Origin: JAKJGV01 sp964617565
GTDB taxonomy: Bacteria; Verrucomicrobiota; Kiritimatiellia; CAIQIC01; JAGNIJ01
Direction of reading: 5' to 3'
Length of the DNA: 34,222 nt
Assembly: GCA_964617565.1 (NCBI GenBank)
Contig: CAZTYH010000030.1
Location: forward strand, 1-34,222
Below the pieces are notes generated by a model. That model was not told the origin of the DNA, ran no database searches, and was given only the letters and a program-made list of their open reading frames with translations. The number at the start of each line of letters is the position of its first letter. Position 1 is the first letter of the stretch. Positions 14,976 through 22,779 of the stretch are shown here, piece after piece. The position numbers and the translations under genes were made by a program.

Positions 14976-17105
14976 TCAGTACGTATAACCCAGCCAGAAA
15001 CTGAACCGGCCGGAGGGCCTGTCATTAAACTCATCCGTTTGAGTCGGCCACGAGTAGTCGAGTTGGATGGGGAATCCCGGGAAATCGAAGCGAACGCCGA
15101 AGCCGAAACTCGAATTCAGGTTCCCCATGTCAAACTCATACGCCTCAGTCCAAACCATACCTGTATCATAAAAGCCTGCCAGGCGCACTTTTTCGGCAAT
15201 CGGAATCGTGTACTCCGCGGAAGCAAAGAACGAGGAACGTCCGCCAATGGGTTCGCCCGTCTCATCCTTCGGTCCCACATCGCGATATCGGAAACCGCGG
15301 ATCGTGCGGGCACCGCCGAGGAAGAAGCGGTCGAAAATCGGGACGCGATCCGCATCGCCATACTCCTCCACCACGGCCGCCCAGCCGCGGATGTTGAAAA
15401 CGTGGTCAAACCAGAGCGGCCAATATTGCGACGTTCGCGCCTGCAGAGAGTAGAGATCCGTATCCCCGGCGAACGGCCCTCCCGCCAGGGTACCGGAGAT
15501 CGAGCTCCGGTTGCCGCGCGTGGGCACGAAGAAACTATCCCGGGTATCATGCACCAGCTCCAGCGTGACCGCGCTCTTGGTCCGTGTACCCTCCTCCTGG
15601 CGAATCAGTTCCGAGGCATTACTTGCCACGTTGAACACCTTGATTTCCTCAAGTCCATATGTCAGGTTCACGCGATTGTTCACGCCCAGCGGGCGTCCGA
15701 GCGAAACGCTTCCACCGGTGTTGCGCTGATCGTATTCCGAACTGAAGTAGCGGCTCTCGTGCTGGAAGAAGTCCACGCCCAGCGAGAGACGCCGGTTTAA
15801 AAACCATGGCTCCACGAACGAAACTTCATAATCCGTGCGCTTGGTCCCGAACTGCGAACGCAAACGCAATTTCTGNNNNNNNNNNNNNNNNNNNNNNNNN
15901 NNNNNNNNNNNNNNNNNNNNNNNNNNNNNNNNNNNNNNNNNNNNNNNNNNNNNNNNNNNNNNNNNNNNNNNNNNNCCCGGATATACGGCCAATTCGCGGC
16001 GGATAACCTTATCCTTGGTGATCGAGTTGCCCCGTATGCTGATGTTTCGAATATAGGCCAGCTTTCCTTCGGTCACCGTGAACGCGACATCGGCGACCCC
16101 GCCCTGGGCGTTGACGTCCAGTTCGTAACGAACGGTCGTCCTTATGTACCCGCGATCCCCGTAATAATCCCGCACCGCCTGCGCCGCGTTCTCGATAGCC
16201 GCCATGGACGCGACATCGCCCTCCTTAAGGATAATCTGTCGCTCCACCGCCGCGGCATCAAAGATTTTTACCCCATCCAGCGTAACCCGTCGGATACGAT
16301 ACTGGCGGCCTTCTTCCACCGGGATTTCGATGCGCATTCTCTTCGGGCGCGGCAACTGGATGTCCGGCGTACCGACCGCCACATCGAGATACCCCTGGTC
16401 GAGGTACGCTTTTCGAACAGATTCCATGTCGGTTTCAAGATCGTCCGGATTGTACGTTCCGGTTCCCGTGATCCACGACAGCCAGTTGACCTCCTTTTGG
16501 GTCATGACTTTCTTCAACTGCCGCGCAGGAATATGGCGATTGCCGTCGAACCGGATTTTCCGCACCCGCGTGCGCTTCCCTTCATCCACGCGAACCTGCA
16601 CGTTCACCATGCCGGGCTCGCCGGACGGCGCGATCGTCCAGGTGATTTTTGCGTTCGGATAATATTTCTTCTGGTAGTGTTCGCGCACCTTCTGAGCATG
16701 GACCGCAAGGGTGGCGTCATCCACCATGTCCCCCACGCCCAGCTCAAGCAGCTCACGCACCTTCCGATTGCCCAGGGCATCCGCTCCGCTGATCTCCAAC
16801 CTGCGAATCCGGGCCTTTCCTTCCACGATAAAGGTGACGTTCACCCCGCCCGGAACCGAATCCACCTCGACGTCCACGCGGGCATACCGGCCGCTCTGCT
16901 GAAGGGCTTTGACATCCCGACCGACCGCCGGCCGGCTGAAAGTGTCACCCGCCTTGCTGCTGATAAATGCCAGCGCGCCCTGTTCGTCCACGATGCCGTC
17001 GCCGCGCACCTGTACGCGGACCTCTTTAATCGGCGCCCCCATCACATTTTGAACGAGCATCAAGCCCAGGCAGAAACCCAGTAACAAAAACAAACGCCGC
17101 CTCAT
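14976..17105 (-). CDS. bamA: Outer membrane protein assembly factor BamA (interrupted by an assembly gap)
   Basis: BamA is the Omp85 insertase of the outer membrane. A signal peptide (residues 1-23) is followed by five POTRA domains, seen as repeats such as VRKIRFDGNRHIPARQLKKV, IRRVTLDGVKIFDAAAV and IRNISIRGNSITKDKVIRRE. The Omp85 barrel contains FVEPWFLNRRLSLGVDFF, FFLGGARTIRGFRYRDVGP (the conserved RGF/Y loop 6) and the terminal aromatic residue of FSFWLGYTY. A run of 100 Ns (15876-15975) sits at the POTRA5-barrel junction. The frame happens to stay open, but E. coli BamA has about 85-90 residues there rather than 34. AAGGAGG lies 6 nt before the ATG, which overlaps the dnaB stop by 4 nt. 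Confidence 0.96.
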   Translation of the reverse strand: MRRRLFLLLGFCLGLMLVQNVMGAPIKEVRVQVRGDGIVDEQGALAFISSKAGDTFSRPAVGRDVKALQQSGRYARVDVEVDSVPGGVNVTFIVEGKARIRRLEISGADALGNRKVRELLELGVGDMVDDATLAVHAQKVREHYQKKYYPNAKITWTIAPSGEPGMVNVQVRVDEGKRTRVRKIRFDGNRHIPARQLKKVMTQKEVNWLSWITGTGTYNPDDLETDMESVRKAYLDQGYLDVAVGTPDIQLPRPKRMRIEIPVEEGRQYRIRRVTLDGVKIFDAAAVERQIILKEGDVASMAAIENAAQAVRDYYGDRGYIRTTVRYELDVNAQGGVADVAFTVTEGKLAYIRNISIRGNSITKDKVIRRELAVYPXXXXXXXXXXXXXXXXXXXXXXXXXXXXXXXXXXQKLRLRSQFGTKRTDYEVSFVEPWFLNRRLSLGVDFFQHESRYFSSEYDQRNTGGSVSLGRPLGVNNRVNLTYGLEEIKVFNVASNASELIRQEEGTRTKSAVTLELVHDTRDSFFVPTRGNRSSISGTLAGGPFAGDTDLYSLQARTSQYWPLWFDHVFNIRGWAAVVEEYGDADRVPIFDRFFLGGARTIRGFRYRDVGPKDETGEPIGGRSSFFASAEYTIPIAEKVRLAGFYDTGMVWTEAYEFDMGNLNSSFGFGVRFDFPGFPIQLDYSWPTQTDEFNDRPSGRFSFWLGYTY
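15876..15975. other. Assembly gap (100 N) inside bamA
   Basis: Exactly 100 undetermined bases, which looks like a fixed placeholder length. The flanks (left ending caatttctg, right beginning cccggatata) share no overlap. Confidence 0.98.
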
Positions 17106-18535
17106 GAACCGCCTCCTTCGCCACCGCCACCGAATCCAGTGTCGCGGTCCACTCCGCGCGCGCGATTTTCGAATCGCGTCAGCTCTTCCTCGAAATTCAA
17201 CTCCACCATGCCGGTCCGGCCGTTTCGATGCTTGGCCACTTCCAGGTAGGCCAGTCGCCGATCCTCGTGCTGCGGATCTTCCTCGTATCGCGCCGGGCGC
17301 CGGAGCAGCAGCACGACATCGGCATCCTGTTCGATCGCGCCCGAGTCGCGGAGGTCGGACAGTCGCGGCTTCGCCGAATCGCTCCGCTGTTCCGGCGCGC
17401 GGCTGAGCTGGCTCAGCACCAGCACCGGAACCTTCAACTCCTTGGCCATGGCTTTCAGCGCCCCGGAGATGGCCGCCGTTTCGAGTTGCCGTCCTTCCTT
17501 GCCAAACTGCGGATAATGCAGCATCTGGAGATAGTCCACCACGATCAACGAAATATTGTGCTTGCGCTTCATGCGGCGCGCGCGCGACCGCAATTCCAGC
17601 ACTTCAAGCCCGGCAGTGTCGTCCAGGTAGATGGGCGCCTTGCGCAATTCCGACGCCGCCTGCATCAGCCTTCCGTGAAGATCCTTCGAGAGATAGCCGC
17701 CCGTCAACTTGTGCGAAGGCACTTGTCCGCGGCAACAAATCATGCGGCGAACCAATTGTTCCTTGGACATTTCAAGGCTGAACACCGCAACCGGCTTCGG
17801 CTCGTTGTTCGGCTGGTCCACCCCCAGCGCCACGTTCTCTGCGATATTGAGCGCGAGAGAGGTTTTGCCCATCGAAGGCCGGGCCGCGAGAACGATCATG
17901 TCACCCGCCTGCAACCCCTGCAGGACATCATCCAGGTCGTGATATCCGGTCGGCACACCGGTAATGCCCTTCTTTTCCTGGAAGATCGTTTCGATCTCTT
18001 CCATCGCGGTCTTGATGAGATCGGGCCACGGCCTGATGGCGGTGCGCTGCAACTCCGTAATGTCGAAGAAGGCCTGCTCCGTTTTCCCCAGGATAATGTC
18101 GGCATCCTCTTCCGCCCCGAAGCACGATTCCTGTGCCTCGATGGCGCGGGCAATGATGTTGCGGAGGATCTGCTTCTGCCGGACGATGTTCAGGTAATAT
18201 TCGGCATGCGCAGCCGTCGGCGTGCTGTCCACCATGCCTTCCAGGAAAGCGTGACCGCCCAAATCCTCGAACCGACCCAGCACGCGCAACCGTTCGCCCA
18301 CTGTCAGGAGGTCCACGGGGCGGCCCTCCTGGGTCATCTTCAGAAGCAACTCGTACAACTCCTGGTGGGCCCGGATATAAAAGGACTCGGGAGACACACC
18401 GCTTTCAACGGCCAGGTCCACGACCCGTGCGGCATCCAGCAGCGCGGCGCCCAACACCCCCCTTTCGGCTTCCTCGCTGTAAGGAGGAATCCGGTCACTC
18501 CGCGGTCCCGCCGGAGGTGTTGCCTGAGCAGCCAT
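17102..18535 (-). CDS. dnaB: Replicative DNA helicase DnaB
   Basis: This is the 477-aa hexameric replication-fork helicase. The N-terminal DnaB domain (PPYSEEAERGVLGAALLD; QELYELLLKMTQEGRPVD) is followed by the RecA-like ATPase with Walker A ARPSMGKT (218-225), VFSLEMSKEQLVRRM, Walker B LIVVDYLQML, and the arginine-finger region SAKPRLSDLRDSGAIEQDAD. The glycine-rich end (GGGGEGGGS) resembles other DnaBs. There is no intein. It starts 6 nt after rplI and ends in an ATGA overlap with bamA, so ribosomal, replication and envelope genes appear to share a transcript. Confidence 0.97.
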   Translation of the reverse strand: MAAQATPPAGPRSDRIPPYSEEAERGVLGAALLDAARVVDLAVESGVSPESFYIRAHQELYELLLKMTQEGRPVDLLTVGERLRVLGRFEDLGGHAFLEGMVDSTPTAAHAEYYLNIVRQKQILRNIIARAIEAQESCFGAEEDADIILGKTEQAFFDITELQRTAIRPWPDLIKTAMEEIETIFQEKKGITGVPTGYHDLDDVLQGLQAGDMIVLAARPSMGKTSLALNIAENVALGVDQPNNEPKPVAVFSLEMSKEQLVRRMICCRGQVPSHKLTGGYLSKDLHGRLMQAASELRKAPIYLDDTAGLEVLELRSRARRMKRKHNISLIVVDYLQMLHYPQFGKEGRQLETAAISGALKAMAKELKVPVLVLSQLSRAPEQRSDSAKPRLSDLRDSGAIEQDADVVLLLRRPARYEEDPQHEDRRLAYLEVAKHRNGRTGMVELNFEEELTRFENRARGVDRDTGFGGGGEGGGS

Positions 18536-18541
18536 AAGCCG

Positions 18542-18991
18542 CTACTCCTCAACCACCCAGACCTTCACCGTTGTCTGGATACCCGCCTTCAAATTCACCG
18601 GCACATTGAACACGCCAAGCTCGCGAATGGCATCGGGCAATTCGATCTGCGCCTTCGCAATCTCGACTCCCTGCCCCTTCAGCGATTCGGCAATATGACC
18701 CGCCGTTACAGAACCGAACAGCTTGCCTTCCTCGCCGGTCTTGACGGTGATCGTGCAGGACACCTGCGCAATCTTAGCCGCCAGGGCTTCCGCCTCCGCG
18801 CGCTCAACGGCCAACTGGGCTTCGCGCTCCTTGCGCTTCTTCTCCAATTGCCGCCGCGTCGCATCGGTTACGGCTGCCGCCAGCTTCTTCGGAAGGAGAA
18901 AATTCCGGGCATACCCCTCGGCAACCCTCACCACTTCGCCTTCCGTTCCCAACCCCTGCACATTCGACATCAGGATGACTTCGATAGCCAT
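18542..18991 (-). CDS. rplI: 50S ribosomal protein bL9
   Basis: This is a 149-aa bL9 with the highly conserved start VILMSNVQGLGTEGEVVRV and GYARNFLLPKKLA (23S rRNA-binding N-domain). A charged connecting helix (QLEKKRKEREAQLAVERAEA) and the C-terminal domain (LFGSVTAGHIAESL, IELPDAIRELGVF) follow. AAGGGATTTGAG precedes the ATG at 18991. It sits 22 nt after rpsR in the usual rpsF-ssb-rpsR-rplI order. Confidence 0.97.
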   Translation of the reverse strand: MAIEVILMSNVQGLGTEGEVVRVAEGYARNFLLPKKLAAAVTDATRRQLEKKRKEREAQLAVERAEAEALAAKIAQVSCTITVKTGEEGKLFGSVTAGHIAESLKGQGVEIAKAQIELPDAIRELGVFNVPVNLKAGIQTTVKVWVVEE

Positions 18992-19013
18992 GTCTCAAAT
19001 CCCTTTCCTTGAA

Positions 19014-19253
19014 TCAGGGAAGCAATCCCATGACGCGCGCGCGACGAATCGCACGCTTCACTTCGCGCTGCTGCTTGGCGGACAGTCCGCTGAACCGGGC
19101 GGGCATGATCTTCCCACGCTCGGTCATGAACTTCCTCAACAGCTCGGCGTCCTTGTAATCCACTACCTGGCCTTCCTGGAGATGCCGGGGCCGTTTACGA
19201 AAACCCATCCGGTCATCCATGAAGCTTTCTTTTTCTCTTTTCGGTGTTCTCAT
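19014..19253 (-). CDS. rpsR: 30S ribosomal protein bS18
   Basis: This is a 79-aa bS18, the partner of bS6 on the 30S platform. The conserved core is VDYKDAELLRKFMTERGKI followed by RFSGLSAKQQREVKRAI and RRARVMGLLP. It lacks the paired cysteines found in some zinc-binding S18 forms. The ATG at 19253 has AAGGA about 9 nt upstream. It lies between ssb and rplI. Confidence 0.96.
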   Translation of the reverse strand: MRTPKREKESFMDDRMGFRKRPRHLQEGQVVDYKDAELLRKFMTERGKIMPARFSGLSAKQQREVKRAIRRARVMGLLP

Positions 19254-19287
19254 CGCGGTTTTTCCTTATACCTGAACAGTTCGCACA

Positions 19288-19749
19288 TCAAAACGGAAGA
19301 TCCTCATCATCGCCCGGAGCCTCTGCCGGCGGCGCATCTTCCGATGCGGGCGCCGCGGGCTGCGCGGCCGCCTTCCGGCTTCCGCCGGACGAAGGCGCGT
19401 CGCCATACTCCGCCGAACGCTTCGGGGAACCAAGGAACTGAACACGCTCGGCCACCACGACCAGGCGGCTGAACTTCTGCCCCTCCTTTTCCCACTCGTC
19501 CATCTTCAAACGCCCCTCAACAAAAGCCGAAGAACCCTTGCGCAGATATTCACCCGAGGTTTCGGCCTGACGCCCCCAAACGGTAACCGAGACGAAACAG
19601 GTCTCTTCCTGGTCCTGGCCGCTTGCCGTCTTGAACCGGCGCGTAACCGCCATCCGCAGATCGGCCACGGCCGTGCCTGTGGAGGTGTAACGGACTTCGG
19701 GATCCTTGGTCAGGTTCCCGATCAACATTACCTTGTTGAGAGACGCCAT
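19288..19749 (-). CDS. ssb: Single-stranded DNA-binding protein
   Basis: This is a 153-aa SSB with an N-terminal OB-fold (MASLNKVMLIGNLTKDPEVRY; WGRQAETSGEYLRKGSSAFVEGRL), a disordered Ala/Pro/Glu-rich linker, and the acidic tip DDEDLPF that docks repair and replication partners. It begins 5 nt after the rpsF stop. It is encoded between the two S6/S18 partners, as in many bacteria. Confidence 0.97.
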   Translation of the reverse strand: MASLNKVMLIGNLTKDPEVRYTSTGTAVADLRMAVTRRFKTASGQDQEETCFVSVTVWGRQAETSGEYLRKGSSAFVEGRLKMDEWEKEGQKFSRLVVVAERVQFLGSPKRSAEYGDAPSSGGSRKAAAQPAAPASEDAPPAEAPGDDEDLPF

Positions 19750-19754
19750 GATTA

Positions 19755-20075
19755 TTACTCCTTGGCGGAACCTGCCGCGGCAGGCTCCTTCTTGACCGCG
19801 CGAACAATCTGCACGCGGAACACGCTTTCATTCAGCTTGAAGCGCGCCAGTAACGGCTGGATTTTTTCCTGCTCCATGCTGAACGTGATGATCACGTAAT
19901 GACCCGCTTCCTGCTTGTGCATCCTGCGCGCAAACGCCCGCTTGCCCAGGCGCGTCTTGCTCTCGATCGTCCCGCCCGCCTTCTTGAGCTCTTCGCATAT
20001 CCGATCGAGCTCCGCCTCGAGATCGGTGTCCTTGATGGACTCGGGCAAAATAAACATGCCCTCATATCGGTTCAT
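19755..20075 (-). CDS. rpsF: 30S ribosomal protein bS6
   Basis: This is a 106-aa bS6 with the ferredoxin-like fold signature YEGMFILPESIKDTDLEAEL, TRLGKRAFARRMHKQEAGHYV and ARFKLNESVFRVQIVRA. The short Ala/Glu tail KKEPAAAGSAKE is not conserved. The ATG at 20075 overlaps the pth stop by 4 nt (ATGA). S6/S18 can autoregulate some operons through a leader RNA, but the start lies inside the pth gene here and I see no such element. Confidence 0.96.
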   Translation of the reverse strand: MNRYEGMFILPESIKDTDLEAELDRICEELKKAGGTIESKTRLGKRAFARRMHKQEAGHYVIITFSMEQEKIQPLLARFKLNESVFRVQIVRAVKKEPAAAGSAKE

Positions 20076-20659
20076 GTGTCGCCTCCCTCGCCTTGTTTCT
20101 TGTTAAACTCGTTCATCGTCTTTTCCACACCCATCCGCAAAATGCCTTCCACCGCGTCGGACGCCCGCTTCACCGCCTCACCGATGCGGGAGCGCTCGTT
20201 CGCCGTAAACCGGGACAACACATACTCCACCAGATCACTGCCCGCCGGTCGCGGCCCTACACCTACCCGTACCCGGACAAAATCTTCCGTCGCCAGTTGC
20301 TCAATGACCGATTGCACGCCTTTGTGCCCACCAGCCCCACCGCGCGACCGCACCCGCACCTGGCCCACTTCCAGCTCGACATCGTCGAACACCACCACAA
20401 GGTCTTCCGGCTTCACGCCGCGCTTGCGCGCCAACGATGCCGCGGCATTTCCGCTGCGATTCATGAACGTCGTCGGCTTCGCCAGCCAACACGACATCCC
20501 GGCCACTTCCGCCCGCGCGACCACGGACGAGGACAACCACCCTCTCCGAAATTTCACACCGGCACGCCCGGCCAATTCGTCCAACACGAGGAACCCCGCG
20601 TTGTGACGCGTCCCCTCGTATTCTTTTCCCGGATTGCCAAGTCCTAAAACCAGTTTCAC
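20072..20659 (-). CDS. pth: Peptidyl-tRNA hydrolase
   Basis: Pth releases peptides from prematurely dropped peptidyl-tRNA. The 195-aa protein shows KLVLGLGNPGKEYEGTRHN with the catalytic histidine in RHNAGF, then LAKPTTFMNRSG, VVFDDVELEVGQVRVRSRG, and GGAGGHKGVQSVIEQL. I chose the GTG at 20659 because GGAG lies 9 nt upstream and the family begins at KL; the TTG at 20674 has its GAGGG directly against it. It lies between rplY and rpsF, and the rplY-pth pairing is very common. Confidence 0.95.
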   Translation of the reverse strand: MKLVLGLGNPGKEYEGTRHNAGFLVLDELAGRAGVKFRRGWLSSSVVARAEVAGMSCWLAKPTTFMNRSGNAAASLARKRGVKPEDLVVVFDDVELEVGQVRVRSRGGAGGHKGVQSVIEQLATEDFVRVRVGVGPRPAGSDLVEYVLSRFTANERSRIGEAVKRASDAVEGILRMGVEKTMNEFNKKQGEGGDT

Positions 20660-20703
20660 CGGCAGGCTCTCCAACCCTCAAAAGCTGGCCGGCCGCCGGG
20701 CCG

Positions 20704-21447
20704 TCAACCCTTGCCTTCCTTCTTTCCTTCAGCTTTGGCTTCCTTCTTGCCTTCGGCCTTGCCTTCTTTCTTGCCTTCCGATCCTTCCGCACCCTCTTCA
20801 GCCTCTTCCTTCTTCTCGCGAATGACTTCGGGCTCCGCTGCAGCCCCTTCAACCACCGCGGCCTCAGGCGCCACCTCTTCTTCCACGCGCGGCGCCGCAA
20901 CGATTGCGATCGCAAGCTCCGGATCGGACAGCAACGCCATCTTGCCGGCCTCCAGCTTGATGTCGGCCGCGGTAAGGCTTTCGCCAATGTTCAGCGCACT
21001 GACGTCCACATCAAGCTGCTCGGGAATATCCGTGGGCAAACATTCGATTTCGACCTCGCGAAGAATGTGTTCCAACACACCACCCTGCTGGCTGACGCCC
21101 ACCGGTTCTCCGACCAGGCGGACCGGCACCTCGATGCGCAGCTTGCGGGTCAGGGAAATCTCATGGAAATCCGCATGAATGATCTTGCCCGACACGGGGT
21201 GATGCTGCACTTCCTTCAGCAGAACCTTCAGCACCTGGTCGCCCTTGATATCAAGATCCATCAGCATGTGCTCGCCGGAGTGACCGCGCAACACCTGCTC
21301 AAAATCATGCAGCTTCAACTGCACGAGCTTCGCGGGCTTTCCCTCTCCATAGACCACACCCGGCACAAACCCATCCCGCCGCATCCGGCCCATGGGTCCG
21401 GATCCCTTGGCCTCTCGCGGTTCCGCAATAACTTTCAACGATTTCAT
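20704..21447 (-). CDS. rplY: 50S ribosomal protein bL25/general stress protein CTC with a Lys-Glu-rich tail
   Basis: This 247-aa bL25 of the long CTC/TL5 type binds 5S rRNA. The L25 domain (FVPGVVYGEGKP, LLKEVQHHPVSGKIIHADF) and TL5 C-terminal beta domain (VPVRLVGEPVGVSQQGGVLE, ECLPTDIPEQLDVDVS) are clear. From about residue 200 the sequence becomes low complexity: an Ala/Glu stretch, then repeats built on the word EGKKEGKA/EGKKEAKA. This is seen in DNA as reiterated ccttcttgccttc at 20707-20785. The ATG at 21447 has GAGGG 7 nt upstream; the upstream open frame is a shadow of prs. Confidence 0.95.
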   Translation of the reverse strand: MKSLKVIAEPREAKGSGPMGRMRRDGFVPGVVYGEGKPAKLVQLKLHDFEQVLRGHSGEHMLMDLDIKGDQVLKVLLKEVQHHPVSGKIIHADFHEISLTRKLRIEVPVRLVGEPVGVSQQGGVLEHILREVEIECLPTDIPEQLDVDVSALNIGESLTAADIKLEAGKMALLSDPELAIAIVAAPRVEEEVAPEAAVVEGAAAEPEVIREKKEEAEEGAEGSEGKKEGKAEGKKEAKAEGKKEGKG

Positions 21448-21464
21448 GACTTTTCCCTCACTGG

Positions 21465-22391
21465 CTATACTTTGAACAATGATGTGACAGACTGGTTGTT
21501 GTGCACGCGCACGATCGCCTCTCCAAGCAGTTCGGCAATGGACAGGATCTTCACCGGGAACCCGCGCCAGTCGCGCATCGGAACGCTGTCCGTCGTGACC
21601 ATTTCCTCGATGGCCGACTCCTTCAAACGCTCGATGCCTTGATCGGTCAGCACCGGATGCGTCACCGCCGCATAAATCTTCTTCGCGCCGTGCGCCTTCA
21701 CGAGCGCAGCCGCCGCGCAAAGCGTGCCGGCCGTCGTTGACAAGTCGTCCACCAGCAACGCCGTGCAATCGCTTACGTCGCCGACCAGGTTGATCGCCTC
21801 CACCTCGGTTGCGTTCTTGCGCTGCTTGGCAACGATCGCCAATCCCGCGGAAAGCATATTCGAATAGGCATACGCCATCTTCAACCCGCCGGGGTCCGGC
21901 GAAACAACGACAAGCTTCTCGAGATTGAGCGAGCGCAGGTATTTGACGATCGTCGGCGCGGCAAAGAGGTGATCCACCGGGATATCGAAGAATCCCTGGA
22001 TCTGCTGGGCATGCAGGTCCATTGCAATCACGCGATCGGTCCCCGCCGCCGCCAGCAGGTTCGCCACCAGCTTCGCCGTGATCGGTACGCGCGGCTGGTC
22101 CTTGCGGTCCTGGCGCGCATACCCATAAAAAGGAACCACCGCCGTGATCCGCGCGGCCGAAGCCCGGCGCGCTGCGTCAATCATGATCAGCAACTCCATC
22201 AACGTCTCGTTGGGCGGATAACAGGTGGGCTGAACAATGTATACATCGCGCCCACGAATGTTCTCGATGATCTTGACGTGAATTTCCCCGTCCGGAAAAC
22301 GGCTGATCGCAACCTCGCCCAGAGGCTGGTCAAGATACTCCGCTATTTTTTCGGCCAACGGCCGATGCGCATTTCCAGAAAAAATCCTCAC
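21465..22391 (-). CDS. prs: Ribose-phosphate pyrophosphokinase (PRPP synthase)
   Basis: This is a 308-aa class I enzyme making PRPP from ribose-5-phosphate and ATP for nucleotide, His and Trp synthesis. Recognisable parts are RFPDGEIHVKI, YIVQPTCYPPNETLMELL, VVPFYGYARQDRK, MDLHAQQIQGFFDIPVDHL, the PDPGG loop, and the PRPP-binding loop LLVDDLSTTAGTL. That loop has DLSTTAGT where many enzymes have DMIDTGGT. The GTG at 22391 has AAGGA 7 nt upstream. It follows tRNA-Gln and precedes rplY-pth, an arrangement I recall from other phyla. Confidence 0.96.
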   Translation of the reverse strand: MRIFSGNAHRPLAEKIAEYLDQPLGEVAISRFPDGEIHVKIIENIRGRDVYIVQPTCYPPNETLMELLIMIDAARRASAARITAVVPFYGYARQDRKDQPRVPITAKLVANLLAAAGTDRVIAMDLHAQQIQGFFDIPVDHLFAAPTIVKYLRSLNLEKLVVVSPDPGGLKMAYAYSNMLSAGLAIVAKQRKNATEVEAINLVGDVSDCTALLVDDLSTTAGTLCAAAALVKAHGAKKIYAAVTHPVLTDQGIERLKESAIEEMVTTDSVPMRDWRGFPVKILSIAELLGEAIVRVHNNQSVTSLFKV

Positions 22392-22501
22392 GTTCTATTC
22401 CTTATCAAATTGCCCGATCTTCCCGCTCGCCTGCCCTCACCACGCAAGAGCGACACTCCAAGCCGCAGCCCCGAACACGCTCCGCGCATCGGGACAAACG
22501 C

Positions 22502-22575
22502 TGGTTGCCCGACTAGGATTCGAACCTAGACTCTGGCCTCCAAAGGGCCGTGTGCTACCATTACACCATCGGGCA
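22502..22575 (-). tRNA. trnQ: tRNA-Gln (anticodon UUG)
   Basis: On the minus strand the acceptor arms TGCCCGA and TCGGGCA pair perfectly. A T-arm (CTAGG, TTCGAAT, CCTAG) and a D-arm with AATGGTAG follow the canonical layout. The anticodon loop CTTTGGA gives UUG after U33, reading Gln CAA (and CAG by wobble). The weak U1-A72 pair is typical of tRNA-Gln. The 3' CCA is encoded (22502-22504). The 27-43 position is a C-A mismatch. It is probably co-transcribed with prs. Confidence 0.96.
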
Positions 22576-22589
22576 GTGCAGACTGCTTT

Positions 22590-22779
22590 AAACCCAAAGA
22601 CAGCACACCCCCACAGCCCTCCTGTCCTCGCGGGCAAGCGGGATGCCAGTTGGTGACAAACAGCCATTACGGGCATCCAGTCCAACAGGACTTGCTGCCC
22701 TCTATGCCAATGCAACCCGGTCACACTAGTGACCGACCCATGGGAAGTCAAGATTCTGTTGTTTTCCGGGTTAAAACAA
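22590..22779. other. Structured spacer between the hydrolase gene and tRNA-Gln
   Basis: There is no credible protein gene here. There are four hairpins: TTGTTTT/AAAACAA (22759-22779, overlapping the hydrolase stop), CGGTCAC/GTGACCG with loop ACTA (22718-22735), AGTCC/GGACT (22679-22692), and GGATGCC/GGCATCC (22641-22678). None has a U-tract of terminator quality. It may be the 3' end of the hydrolase message plus the leader of the tRNA transcript, or a small RNA. Confidence 0.4.
22723..22751 (-). promoter_or_regulatory. Candidate promoter for the tRNA-Gln/prs unit
   Basis: Minus-strand TTGACT (22746-22751) and TAGTGT (22723-22728) are 17 nt apart. The -35 is good and the -10 is weak. It would give a leader of about 140 nt before the tRNA. 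Confidence 0.3.

Noticed and set aside
22437..22751. Minus-strand 104-codon frame across the tRNA, containing ARWCNGSTRPFGGQSLGSN
   Set aside because: This peptide is a translation of the tRNA-Gln itself, a familiar false gene.
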